From Streptosporangium pseudovulgare (GTDB taxonomy: Bacteria > Actinomycetota > Actinomycetes > Streptosporangiales > Streptosporangiaceae), in the NCBI RefSeq assembly GCF_014648055.1, contig NZ_BMQJ01000010.1:1-64000 (forward strand): a stretch of 64,000 nucleotides of DNA, given 5' to 3'. Positions 43,108 to 51,816 of the stretch are shown here, in pieces. The notes under the pieces are model-generated. The model saw only the letters and a list, made by a program, of their open reading frames with translations. It was not told the DNA's origin and did no database searches. The translations under genes were made by a program, and so were the position numbers. How positions within the stretch are numbered: position 1 is the first letter of the stretch; every line of letters begins with the position of its first letter.

Positions 43108-44309
43108 TTACGCGGTATTCGCGCGGTGCCGGGCGTGGTGAACGGCGGGGTAGTAGGGCGTGCCGTCACGGAAGCAGGCGAACATGATCCGTAGCCAGCC
43201 ACGGCCAAGGATGCGAACGGTCTGGGGGTGCCGCTTACCCCGATCTCGGGCGCGTTGGTAGAGGTCGGCGGTCCATGGATCGTCGTGCCGACTGTTGTCG
43301 GCGAAGGTATGGAGCGCTTTGCGGGCGGCCCGGTTGGCGGCGTGCCGGAATCCAACGGTGTGCACCTTGCCGCTGGCTCTGGTGACAGGGGCCATGCCCA
43401 CCTCGGCGGTGAGCTGCTCGGCGGTCAGCCCGCGTTCCAGCATCGGGCCGACTTCACCGACGATCTGGGCCATGTTGACGATCCCGACCCGGGGCAGGGC
43501 CTGGAACAGGTCGGCATAGGGGTGGTCCCGCAGGACCTGTTCGATGGTCACTTCCAGGGTCTTGATGGCCTGCGCGATCACGCGGACTTGGCTGGCCTGG
43601 GTGTTGACCGGTGTGGTGACGATCTCGGGGCTGATCCGGCTGGCGGCCGCCGGCGCGGATCGCAGCCGTTGGAGGAGTTCGGCACCGCTCTTGCCTCCGC
43701 TGTAACCCTGACGGCGCAGGAAGGTGTCCAGCTTGGCCGGGGTGAGCGTGGCCGCTGCATGAGGGGTGGGGAACCGGTCCAAGAACGCCAGGGAGATGCC
43801 CGAATCGATGCTCTTGAACAACCGGGTCGAGCCCGGCCGGTGCGCTTCCAGCAGCGCGCGGAGCTGGTTGGTCAAGCTGGTGCGGGTGGCAACCAGATCA
43901 CTGCGCTGCCGAGACGGCGCCCGAAGCTCCAGCGTCTTGGGTTCGGTCGGGGCAAGGGTCCGCAGGAACTGACCGTCCGTGCGAACCAGGTCAGCGAGCA
44001 TGAAGCCGTCGGCGCTGTCGGTTTTGGCTCAGGAGGTTCCCCACCTGGGCCGCATCGCGGTGAACATGCCCGGGTGGATGGGCACGATCGGGTGTCCAGC
44101 CGCCAGCAGCCGATCGACGACCAGGCCCTTGCTGGTCTCGATCGCCACCCTCAACTCCGCAGGGTCGCCGTAGCCGGTCAGGTGCCACAGCGTTGAAGTG
44201 ATCCCGGCCTCGGTGTGCGGGAGCGTCCAACGGCGGCCTTCGCGCCTTGCGCGTCGAGTGCCGTCACCGAGTGCGTCTGGCCGCCCCAGTCCCAACCCAC
44301 CGTGTGCAA
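43108..44309 (-). pseudogene. IS110-family transposase, broken by a frameshift and a nonsense codon
   Basis: The DEDD-type N-terminus (HTVGWDWGGQTHSVTALDAQ) begins at a TTG at 44309 with GGAAGGA upstream. Around 44245-44260 the frame shifts to EGRRWTLPHTEAGI, and in that frame a TGA at 44031-44029 interrupts RPRWGTS-stop-AKTDSADGFMLAD. The rest to 43108 is intact and includes the C-terminal Transposase_20-type region (LPRVGIVNMAQIVGE; NRAARKALHTFADN). All segments together make one full-length IS110 transposase of about 400 residues. IS110 elements lack terminal inverted repeats, so element ends cannot be set. Confidence 0.85.
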
Positions 44310-44310
44310 T
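43108..44310 (-). mobile_element. Degenerate IS110-family insertion sequence
   Basis: Core of the element defined by the broken transposase; flanking non-coding ends, where IS110 elements encode a bridge RNA, probably extend on one or both sides into the 337- and 330-base gaps. Presumed immobile unless complemented. Confidence 0.65.
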
Positions 44311-44639
44311 GTGTGTCCTTCCGGTTGGAGTCAACACCTCTGATCACGGAGAGGACGCCTGCCGGAAGCTCATTACTGCGGCCCTCGTGGGGCGATTCCC
44401 TGATGCCGGTCCAACGCCCTCGCCCCGACGGTGCCGGCAAACTGCCGCAAGCCGTCCAGCGGCTGACCGATCGCGGGCCGTACACCGCCGGCGCTCACCA
44501 TCCCGTCCGGGACGCGACCGTGACGAGGTCGTTCGCCACGGGACCACCGCCGGGCGCCACCTGACCCGTTCTCCGCCGAACAGCCAATCAAGATCGATAA
44601 TGAATGCGCGGATCGTGGACGCTGGGATAGCGTGCGGCG
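44310..44639. other. Gap upstream of the IS110 transposase
   Basis: 330 bases without a supported gene between the IS110 start and the Nudix gene. IS110 elements carry a non-coding end next to the transposase start, so part of this may be the element's left non-coding end. The last 40 bases hold the Nudix promoter region. Confidence 0.4.
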
Positions 44640-45113
44640 ATGAGCTTCCGGCTGGCGGCGTACGCCGTGTGCATCGAGGACGGACGGGTGCTGCTCGCCC
44701 ATTGGGCGGGGCCGAAGGGCGAGCGGTGCTGGACGCTTCCCGGTGGGAAGGTCGAGCACGGGGAGGACCCGTTCGACGCGGTCATCCGGGAGGTCGCCGA
44801 GGAGACCGGTTATGACGGAGTGGTCGAACGCCTGCTGGGTGTGGACTCGAGAGTGATCCCCGCGGCCGACCGCCGCTTGCCCGGCCTGCCCGAGCACCAG
44901 AACGTCGGCATCTTCTACCGGGTCGGCATCACCGGTGGCCGGCTCCGGCCTGAGCCGAACGGCGAGACCGCCGAGTCGGTCTGGACCCCGATCCCCGACG
45001 TCACGCGCCTTCGCCGGTCATCACTGGTCGATGTCGGCCTCGCCCTGGCACAGACCCTTCCGGTGACCGGCCATGTCGACCCCGTCCCGGTCGGTGGTCT
45101 GATCCGGCACTGA
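44640..45113 (+). CDS. Nudix hydrolase
   Basis: A 157-residue Nudix protein with a complete Nudix box GGKVEHGEDPFDAVIREVAEETG (residues about 35-57; key Glu in REVAEETG). It hydrolyses a nucleoside diphosphate linked to another moiety with divalent metal. LLAHWAGPKGERCWTLPGG places it with the MutT/ADP-ribose-type group, but substrate specificity is not readable. Confidence 0.9.
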   Translation: MSFRLAAYAVCIEDGRVLLAHWAGPKGERCWTLPGGKVEHGEDPFDAVIREVAEETGYDGVVERLLGVDSRVIPAADRRLPGLPEHQNVGIFYRVGITGGRLRPEPNGETAESVWTPIPDVTRLRRSSLVDVGLALAQTLPVTGHVDPVPVGGLIRH

Positions 45114-45178
45114 ACGTCTTCGTCCAGGGCGGTGGCGATCGTCTTCGACGGCTTACAGGACGGCGATCGCCTGGGCCG

Positions 45179-46402
45179 TCACGGCGGACCTGCCCGGCCG
45201 ATGTCGACCACCCGTGCCCATGAGGGCGGCGTGTCCGGCACGTACTCGGGATCGTTCTCGTACGACCGCCTGGGCCGGGAGAACAGCCCCACCACCATGC
45301 GGGACGCCGGCCGTTTCCGCGGCCACGGGGTCTGCCCATCGGTCAGGACCACGATGACGTCCGGCCGCGGGCTCGCCCGCAGCGCCTTGGCGATGCCCGC
45401 CCGCAGGTCCGTGCCGCCGCCGCCCACCAGCGTCATCCCCTCGGCCCGGCACAGCGGTTGCGCGACCCGGGCCGCCGCGTCGCAGGACAGGACGCTGACC
45501 AGGTCGCGCCGGCCGCCCACGGCGCGGACGATCGCGGAGACCTCCAGCAACGCGCTCCCCAGTTCGGCGTCGCTGACCGACGCGGAGGTGTCGATGACCA
45601 CGCTGATCCGCGGCGGCCTGCGCCGCAGGCTCGGCAGGATGACACCGGGCAGGCCGGCCGAGCGCCGCGGCGGCCTGCCGTAGGTGTGGTCCTCGCCCAC
45701 GCCGGGTCCTGACACCGCCGAGCGGATGGCTGTGCCGAGCAGTTCCCGCCACGGCTGCGGCGGGTGGAAGGCCTCCTCCGCCCACCGCCGCCATCCCTTC
45801 GGCGCGTTCCCCGGACGGGTGCTGATGCCCTGCGCCACCCGGAACCGGACCGCTTCCCGCTCGTGGTCGCTGAGCCCGTTCGCGCCCTCCGGCCCGAGAT
45901 CCCACTCCCGCTCGAGTCCGTCGGCGCCGCTGCCGCAGTCCAGCCAGGCCAGATCCCGCATGTACGGCCCGAGCTGGAACTGGCGCAGATAGTCCTCCAT
46001 GAGCTGACCTCCGGGCAGCCTCAGCGTCTTCGGTTGGAGGGCGCCATCGGGCCAGGCCAGCCCGTCACCGTACACGTCGTCGTTGATCTCGAGGTCGGCG
46101 GCGATGTTCATCCGCAGCCGCTCTCCCCGTCCCGTCAGCTCCCGCTGCCGGGCGACCCGGTCACTGCGGCCGTGATGGTCCCGCAGCAGGTGGGAGACCT
46201 CGTGCACCCACACGCTCGCCAGTTCCTCGACGGGGGTCTGCGCGACGAACGCCGGTGAGATGTAACACCGCCAGTGCCGGTCCACGGCCATCGTGGGCAC
46301 GGACCGCGACTCCACCGGGTGCAGCGCGAACAGCGCCGTCGCCAGATAGGGCCGGGCCCGCGCGGCGTACAACCGGGCGGTGAAGAGCTTCTCAAGGTCC
46401 AT
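45179..46402 (-). CDS. VWA-like domain/putative metallopeptidase protein (DUF2201-type)
   Basis: A 407-residue protein. The N-terminal part holds a zinc-peptidase motif His67-Glu68-x-x-His71 (WVHEVSHLLRDH); the C-terminal part is a VWA-like domain with the MIDAS motif DTSASVS and GGGGTDL followed by VIVVLTDGQTPWP. This combination matches the DUF2201 metallopeptidase/VWA-like family usually encoded beside MoxR ATPases. The start overlaps the ATPase stop (TGATG), so the two are made together. Confidence 0.85.
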   Translation of the reverse strand: MDLEKLFTARLYAARARPYLATALFALHPVESRSVPTMAVDRHWRCYISPAFVAQTPVEELASVWVHEVSHLLRDHHGRSDRVARQRELTGRGERLRMNIAADLEINDDVYGDGLAWPDGALQPKTLRLPGGQLMEDYLRQFQLGPYMRDLAWLDCGSGADGLEREWDLGPEGANGLSDHEREAVRFRVAQGISTRPGNAPKGWRRWAEEAFHPPQPWRELLGTAIRSAVSGPGVGEDHTYGRPPRRSAGLPGVILPSLRRRPPRISVVIDTSASVSDAELGSALLEVSAIVRAVGGRRDLVSVLSCDAAARVAQPLCRAEGMTLVGGGGTDLRAGIAKALRASPRPDVIVVLTDGQTPWPRKRPASRMVVGLFSRPRRSYENDPEYVPDTPPSWARVVDIGRAGPP

Positions 46403-47610
46403 CAGCCCGTCACCCGCGCCGCGACCTCATCCGCCTTCTTGCCCAGGGAGACCACCCCGGCGAGCTTCTCGATCGAGGCCGGGACCTCCCAGTCCGCGCG
46501 GCGTAGCGCGGCGAGCGTGGAGGCGGGCACGACCACCAGGTCCGGGGCGCCGGTCTCCAGCGCCCGCGCCAGCAGCGCCCATGCCGCGTCCCACCGGCCC
46601 TTCTCCGGCCGCTTCCGCACGGCCGCGACCACACCGTCGAGTACGGCCTGCCGCAGGTCGCCCCGCTGGGGCAGCTCGGCCGCCGCCGGGTCGGCCAGCA
46701 GCGCCTCGGGGTCGGGAAGGTCCATCCGATCCATGACGGCGAGCAGCTCCAGCCCGGGCCCGTCTCCCACCGCGCCCCTGACCAACATGGACAGCACGTC
46801 CTTGGACGCGTCGGCCGCGGTGGCGAAGGCGGTCAGGCACAACGCCATCTCCCAGCTGCGGGGTGAGGGCCACGGGCCGCCCCGGTGCGCCTCGTTGTTC
46901 GGCAACCGGTGCACGAGATCGGGGCGTGCGGTGAGGAGCCCGCACACCGCACGCCGGGCGAACGTCACCGCCTCGGACAGCCGCTCCGGGTCGAGGTACG
47001 GCAGGCTCGCGCGCGGCCAGGTCCCGCCGAGGCCGCGTACGACGACATCGTGATCGTGACGCCATTGCAGGTGGACGAACCGGTTCGCGAGCGGCGGACT
47101 CAGCTCCCAGCCGTCGGCGGCGGAGGAACGCGGGTTGGCGGCCGCCACGATCCGGACACCCGCCGGGAGCCGCAGGGCCCCGACCCGCCGTTCCAGAACC
47201 AGCCGGAGCAGGGCGGCCTGTACGGCGGGCGGTGCCGTGGACAGCTCGTCCAGGAAGAGCAGTCCCCGGCCGGCGTGGGCCAGACGTACGGCCCAGTCAG
47301 GCGGCGCCATCGGGACGCCCTGAACGGCGGGGTCGTCACCGACCACCGGCAGGCCGGAGAAGTCGGACGGCTCATGCACGCTGGCGATCACCGTCGTGAG
47401 CGGCAGGCCGAGCGCCTCGGCGAGTTGCTGCAGCGCCGCGGTCTTGCCGATCCCCGGCTCCCCCCACAGCAGGACGGGCAGGTCGGCCGCCACGGCCAGG
47501 GTCAGGGCCTCCAGCTGCGTGTCGGTGCGTGGTTCCGTGGTGGTGTCGCGGAGCAGGGACAGCAGATCGCCGGCGACTTCAAGGCGCGAGGCGTGAACAG
47601 ACGAAAGCAT
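46402..47610 (-). CDS. MoxR-type AAA+ ATPase
   Basis: A 402-residue AAA+ protein: Walker A GEPGIGKT at residues 50-57, Walker B LLFLDELST, sensor I AANPRSS and an Arg finger region in SPPLANRFVHLQW. MoxR ATPases act as chaperone-like remodellers with VWA proteins. The first Met is used; only weak GGAGG motifs precede it in the 39-base spacer (CTTGGAGGTCTAGGAGGTCC on the complementary reading). It is the middle gene of a three-gene module. Confidence 0.88.
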   Translation of the reverse strand: MLSSVHASRLEVAGDLLSLLRDTTTEPRTDTQLEALTLAVAADLPVLLWGEPGIGKTAALQQLAEALGLPLTTVIASVHEPSDFSGLPVVGDDPAVQGVPMAPPDWAVRLAHAGRGLLFLDELSTAPPAVQAALLRLVLERRVGALRLPAGVRIVAAANPRSSAADGWELSPPLANRFVHLQWRHDHDVVVRGLGGTWPRASLPYLDPERLSEAVTFARRAVCGLLTARPDLVHRLPNNEAHRGGPWPSPRSWEMALCLTAFATAADASKDVLSMLVRGAVGDGPGLELLAVMDRMDLPDPEALLADPAAAELPQRGDLRQAVLDGVVAAVRKRPEKGRWDAAWALLARALETGAPDLVVVPASTLAALRRADWEVPASIEKLAGVVSLGKKADEVAARVTG

Positions 47611-47649
47611 GATGAATCACCTTGGAGGTCTAGGAGGTCCAGGAAATCG

Positions 47650-48930
47650 TCAGCGGAATATGGCATGGCGCGGGCGTGCCCGGCCCCTACGGGAACGGCG
47701 GTCCGGTCGCTCCGCCGGTCCCGGCCCCGACAGGAGCCCGGCACGGAACAGCCCGTGGTCGATCCGCCGCCGCGCCGCCTCCTCCAGCACGTCGCGCAGC
47801 GAGCCCTCGGGCAGTCGCGCGTCAGATCCGAGGAGACCGTCGACGGTGGCCTGAGCACCGGCGGCGTCGCCGTGCTCCAGCCGCGCGTGGACGTCGAGGA
47901 GGCACTCCGGGGAGCGGTGGGCCTCCTCGATCAGCTGCAGACAGGGCAACGGGGTGCCGGTCAACTCGGCCAGCAGTTTCTCGCGCCGGATCTCGGTCGC
48001 GTCGTGATCCAGGGCGACCAGCGCGCCGTTCACGAGCGCGACCCTGTGCCGGGCGCCACCGCACTCGACCATTCGCGGCCCGTTCCGGCTCTGGTGGCCG
48101 TGTGGCTCGGCGCCCGGCGAACGGCCGGGTACGAGCGCCGCTGCGACGAGCGGGTGCAGCCTGCCGGCCTCGATCAGCCCGGCACGCAGCAACGCCAGGT
48201 CGGGCAGAACCCAGGTCGCCGCGTCAGGCAGGATCGGCGGTGCGGGTCCTTCCTCGCCGGCCCGGGACGCATCCACGTCGAGGAACATCTGACGCCGCCC
48301 GCCGACCCGGACGGCGACCGTACCCCCGTCCTGCCCTTCGGCGCAGAGCAGCAACCGGGCCTCGGCCGGCCACCGATCGACGGCCCAGCCCCGTGCGTGC
48401 GGCGCGGTTTCGGAACGTGCACGCAGCTCACCGGCCCTGCGTGCATCCCACAGGTGGCGATGCAGGTCGAGGCGGAAGCGCCGATTCGGATGGGGGTGCG
48501 GATGCGGTCCGGCCCGGGAACCGTCCCAGAGCGCCAGGCTGATCCGCTGACCGGCATCCGCCCAGGCCGGCGGGGTCCTGGCCACGAGGTGAACCGTGCC
48601 GTTCCCCTCGTGGTACCGGGCCAGCGAGAGGGTCAGGCCCGGACGTAACAGGCCGTTGGGGGCGATCCTCGGCATGTGCCAGCGCAGCAGGTCAGGCGCC
48701 AGGTGGCGGAGGTCGGTTCGGAGGCGGGCGGCCAGTTCCCGGCCGTGGAGATGCGCTGTGCGGCGCAGGTTGAGATCGACGTCCACGTGTGCTGCCGCGC
48801 ACGCCGCCGCCCAGTCGCCGGTGCTACGGCGGGCGGTCGCTGAATCGATCATGGAAGGCGGCACGGCGAACTCGCGCACGCGCAGCCAGAGAGCCAGGCG
48901 GGGATCCTCGTTCGAGGTCGAGTGCGGCAT
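47650..48930 (-). CDS. Hypothetical first gene of the MoxR/VWA module
   Basis: A 426-residue protein of no family I recognise. It is rich in His/Arg and Trp motifs (RWHMPRIAPNGLLRPG; LALWDGSRAGPHPHPHPNRRFRLDLHRHLW; MVECGGARHRVALVNG) and ends in a basic tail. AAGGTGAG precedes the ATG at 48930; a GTG two codons upstream is an alternative. Position before the MoxR and VWA genes suggests it is the substrate, adaptor or effector of that pair. Confidence 0.7.
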   Translation of the reverse strand: MPHSTSNEDPRLALWLRVREFAVPPSMIDSATARRSTGDWAAACAAAHVDVDLNLRRTAHLHGRELAARLRTDLRHLAPDLLRWHMPRIAPNGLLRPGLTLSLARYHEGNGTVHLVARTPPAWADAGQRISLALWDGSRAGPHPHPHPNRRFRLDLHRHLWDARRAGELRARSETAPHARGWAVDRWPAEARLLLCAEGQDGGTVAVRVGGRRQMFLDVDASRAGEEGPAPPILPDAATWVLPDLALLRAGLIEAGRLHPLVAAALVPGRSPGAEPHGHQSRNGPRMVECGGARHRVALVNGALVALDHDATEIRREKLLAELTGTPLPCLQLIEEAHRSPECLLDVHARLEHGDAAGAQATVDGLLGSDARLPEGSLRDVLEEAARRRIDHGLFRAGLLSGPGPAERPDRRSRRGRARPRHAIFR

Positions 48931-49147
48931 CAGCACTCACCTTGCGTGAACGGGGCCCCCAATCTGATGTAGGAGGTATTCATCATGATCAGCGTAGCGT
49001 CTTCCGGTTCGCGTGAGAAGGGCGGCTTGGCGGGAGTGGTCGGCCGGCCCCCGGCCCACCCTGATCGGTCGTGTGGTGGCATGTGACCACGACAGGTGCC
49101 GTACGGCGTTGCCGTACCACCGTGCGGTGGTGGTCGAATGTGTGCTC

Positions 49148-49978
49148 ATGACAACCGGTCGCGAGTCCTCGACAACGTACGAAGCCGCCGACGGCAGTGA
49201 GCTGCCCATGCTGCTCTTCGAGCCGGCCGAAGGCGCCCGGCCGAAGGCGGGCATCGTCATGTTCCACGGTGGCGCTCTGCGCAAAGGATCAGCCGATGGG
49301 TTGGCCCCGCACTGCCGGCAGCTGGCGGCCCGCGGCATCTTCGCGGCTTCAGCCGGATATCGGCTGATCGGGCAGGCCGCTGTGAACATCGACGACTGCA
49401 TCGCCGACGCCCGACGGGCGGTTGAACACTTCGTGGGATCGGCTGTGTTGCGCGGGCTCGATTCATCACATCTGGCGTCAGGCGGTAGTTCGGCCGGCGG
49501 TCATCTCGCGCTCGTCGCCGCAATGATCACCCCTGACCCTCCCCTTCCGGTATCCAGGCCGGGCGTCGCGGCGGTCGTGGCTCTGAATCCTGTGGTGGAT
49601 CTGCTCGCCTACCCGTCAGAGCGGCTACGAATACTTGAACGGGACGCCGGCATCGCTGCGGGAAGGGCGGTCGAGTACTCGCCGATCGAGTTCGTGCGGC
49701 CTGGGAATCCGCCGGTGCTGATTCAACACGGGACGCACGACGAGGTCGCACCCGTTGGCCAGGTGCGACGATTCCGGGACGTGATGGTGCAGGCCGGCAA
49801 TGACTGCGTGTTGCTTGAGTACGAACGCGCCGAACACGCGTTCCACTACCCCGGCCCTGCCGGACACTTCGACGACGTCATCGACGCGACCGCCGAATTC
49901 CTTCTCGACCGGCTCGCGGCAGACCGAGCATCGGCTCCGCCAGGCGCGGGCACCGGAAGCGGGGCGGCGGTTCCCTGA
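49148..49978 (+). CDS. Alpha/beta hydrolase (HSL/esterase-like)
   Basis: A 276-residue hydrolase with the HSL-type oxyanion motif FHGGAL, the nucleophile elbow GGSSAGGHLA, an acid in HGTHDEV and His in AEHAFHY. It is likely a carboxylesterase or peptidase-like enzyme. No ribosome site is visible at the ATG; a GTG two codons before it is equally possible. It is divergent from the MoxR/VWA module. Confidence 0.85.
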   Translation: MTTGRESSTTYEAADGSELPMLLFEPAEGARPKAGIVMFHGGALRKGSADGLAPHCRQLAARGIFAASAGYRLIGQAAVNIDDCIADARRAVEHFVGSAVLRGLDSSHLASGGSSAGGHLALVAAMITPDPPLPVSRPGVAAVVALNPVVDLLAYPSERLRILERDAGIAAGRAVEYSPIEFVRPGNPPVLIQHGTHDEVAPVGQVRRFRDVMVQAGNDCVLLEYERAEHAFHYPGPAGHFDDVIDATAEFLLDRLAADRASAPPGAGTGSGAAVP

Positions 49979-50137
49979 GTCAACTGAGCTGTGAGGCTTG
50001 GCGGGCGGCCGCGCACAAGGCCCATGGCGAGGTCTCCGGCACCCGGGAGTTGATCGAGGTGCTCTGGAAACTTCGAGGCGCGACACATCCCACGCCGGCC
50101 GTGGAACCCTGCAAAGGTGGACAACGTTTAACAGATC

Positions 50138-50353
50138 ATGACGAGCGATGAGAGGTCGGCCGGTCGATTCCAGCGTCTGCCTGAGCGGCCGGACCCTGCG
50201 ACCTGGGTGCCGGGCAGGGATGAGGAACCGTTGCCGCAGGCGATCGCCGAGCCCGGGAATCCCGGCGACGCGCCCCTGCAGTGGGTGGCGCCCGAACTAT
50301 ATGCGGCACAGCAGATCAGCGATGCGATCATCCGTCGTCGCTCCCACGACTGA
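50138..50353 (+). CDS. Small hypothetical protein
   Basis: A 71-residue acidic protein (RFQRLPERPDPATWVPGRDEEPLPQAIAEPGNPG) with no family assignment. Codon usage looks real (GC-rich third positions, no odd residues) but there is no strong ribosome site, and it sits beside an IS110 relic, so it could be a chance frame. Confidence 0.35.
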   Translation: MTSDERSAGRFQRLPERPDPATWVPGRDEEPLPQAIAEPGNPGDAPLQWVAPELYAAQQISDAIIRRRSHD

Positions 50354-50479
50354 CCGCAGGGTTCGGTTGCCTCGCAACAGCCGGGTGCGGTGAGGGGACG
50401 GGTGTTCGATGGCAAGGTGCCCCGGACCGCAGCGAAGCGAGGACCGGAAGCGCCGCGGCAGAACCGATCAGCGGTTGGT

Positions 50480-50715
50480 GTCCGGGGTCCGGCGTGGTGG
50501 ACGGCGGGGTCATAGGGGTGGCGTTGCGCCGGCAGGCACGGATGACGCGTAGCCGGCCGCGGCCCAGGATGCGCACCGCGTCGGGGTGGAGTTCGCCGCG
50601 GTCATGGGCCTGCTGGTAGGCATGCTCGGCCCGCGGGTCGGCGTGCCGGATGTTGTCGGCGAAGTGGGTCGTGGCTTTGCGGGCGGCCCGGTTGGGGAGC
50701 GCCGAGCGGCGGATG
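50480..50715 (-). pseudogene. C-terminal relic of an IS110-family transposase
   Basis: Translating the minus strand gives NRAARKATTHFADNIRHADP and LHPDAVRILGRGRLRVIRAC, matching the C-terminal end of the IS110 transposase at 43108-44309 (NRAARKALHTFADNSRHDDP; RHPQTVRILGRGWLRIMFAC). Upstream parts are absent. It marks a second insertion history at the right end of the accessory stretch. The rest of 50354-50841 contains nothing I can support. Confidence 0.75.
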
Positions 50716-50841
50716 ACGCGGGACCCGTGAAAAGAGGTCCAAGGTCCCTGCCCGGCCGGTCCGGCGGCCGGGCAATGTGGGGTGAGCCCGGGGCGCCGCC
50801 CCGGACCCGCGCCCGGAGCACCATTCGAGGAGCACAAGCGC

Positions 50842-51381
50842 ATGTGCGAGTACTGCGGCTGCCAGGCCGTGACCACGATCGGCGAACTGACCCGCGAGCA
50901 CGATCTGGTGGTCGACCTGATCGGAGACGCGCGCAGCGCGCACACCGCCGGCGACACCGCCGCCATGACCGCGATCGCCAGAAGGATCGCCGATGTGCTC
51001 GGCCCGCACACCGCGGTCGAGGAGCACGGCCTGTTCCCCGCCATGGCGGAGGAGTTTCCCGAGCAGATCGCCGCGCTGGAGGCGGAGCATCGGCGCATCG
51101 AAGCCGTCCTCGGCGAGGCCGCGGACGGCACGCCCGCCGACCCCGGCTGGCCGCTCAGGCTGCTCGACACCCTGAACCTGCTGCGCGCCCACATCCTCAA
51201 GGAGCAGGACGGGGTCTTCCCGGCGGCGCTGGCCGGTCTGAGCACCGAGGACTGGGAGGCCGTCGAGGCGGTCCGGGCCCGGGTCGGCACTCTGCTGCAG
51301 GCTGACGACGGCCAGCCGGCCCCTCCACCCGCCACCGGTCGCGCAACCCGCTCGGAAAGCGTGGAAGCGTCGCGCGCGTAG
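50842..51381 (+). CDS. Hemerythrin-like domain protein
   Basis: A 179-residue four-helix protein with the His/Glu metal ligands of the hemerythrin HHE family: LTREHDLV, VLGPHTAVEEHGLFP, LEAEHRRIE and LLRAHILKEQDGVFP. The N-terminal CEYCGCQ is a Cys cluster common in actinomycete members. Such proteins bind a di-iron centre and respond to oxygen or NO. GAGGAGC precedes the ATG at 50842; the longer open frame upstream is not conserved. Followed by CutA after 10 bases. Confidence 0.87.
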   Translation: MCEYCGCQAVTTIGELTREHDLVVDLIGDARSAHTAGDTAAMTAIARRIADVLGPHTAVEEHGLFPAMAEEFPEQIAALEAEHRRIEAVLGEAADGTPADPGWPLRLLDTLNLLRAHILKEQDGVFPAALAGLSTEDWEAVEAVRARVGTLLQADDGQPAPPPATGRATRSESVEASRA

Positions 51382-51391
51382 GCTTGGCCGC

Positions 51392-51733
51392 GTGAGTGCT
51401 TCCTTCGAGGTGCATGTGACGGCCGGCACGCGTGAAGAGGCGGAGAAGATCTGCACCGCCGCGGTGAACGACCGCGTCGCGGCGTGCGCACAGATCATCG
51501 GGCCGATCAGCTCCCTCTACCGGTGGGAAGGAAAAGTAGAGAAGAGCGAAGAGTTCCTGGTTCTGCTGAAGACCAGCGAGCATCGTCTGGACGAACTCGT
51601 TTCCTTGGTGAAGGACACTCATTCCTACGAGACACCGGAGATCGTCGCGGTCCCCATCGAAGGCGGACTGCCGGACTACCTGAACTGGATCGCGGCGGAG
51701 ACGGCGGAGCGACCCTTCCGCCCAGCGAGTTGA
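51392..51733 (+). CDS. cutA: Divalent-cation tolerance protein CutA
   Basis: A 113-residue CutA1: EVHVTAGTREEAEKI, RVAACAQIIGPISSLYRWEGKVE and HSYETPEIVAVPI followed by LPDYLNWI are family hallmarks. CutA is a small cytoplasmic trimer linked to copper tolerance. The GTG start lies 10 bases after the hemerythrin stop; the two are probably co-transcribed. This window also encodes CutC, far away and in another operon. Confidence 0.93.
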   Translation: MSASFEVHVTAGTREEAEKICTAAVNDRVAACAQIIGPISSLYRWEGKVEKSEEFLVLLKTSEHRLDELVSLVKDTHSYETPEIVAVPIEGGLPDYLNWIAAETAERPFRPAS

Positions 51734-51816
51734 CGGGCGAGTTCGACCGATCTGCAGGCGCGTCACACAGATGATCTATAGCCTGAAAGGCTGACTTGTC
51801 GGCTAGGGAGGGCTTT

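Noticed and set aside
43108..44309. Programmed frameshift in an active IS110
   Set aside because: IS110 transposases are normally a single frame, and an additional in-frame TGA is present, so decay is the simpler reading.
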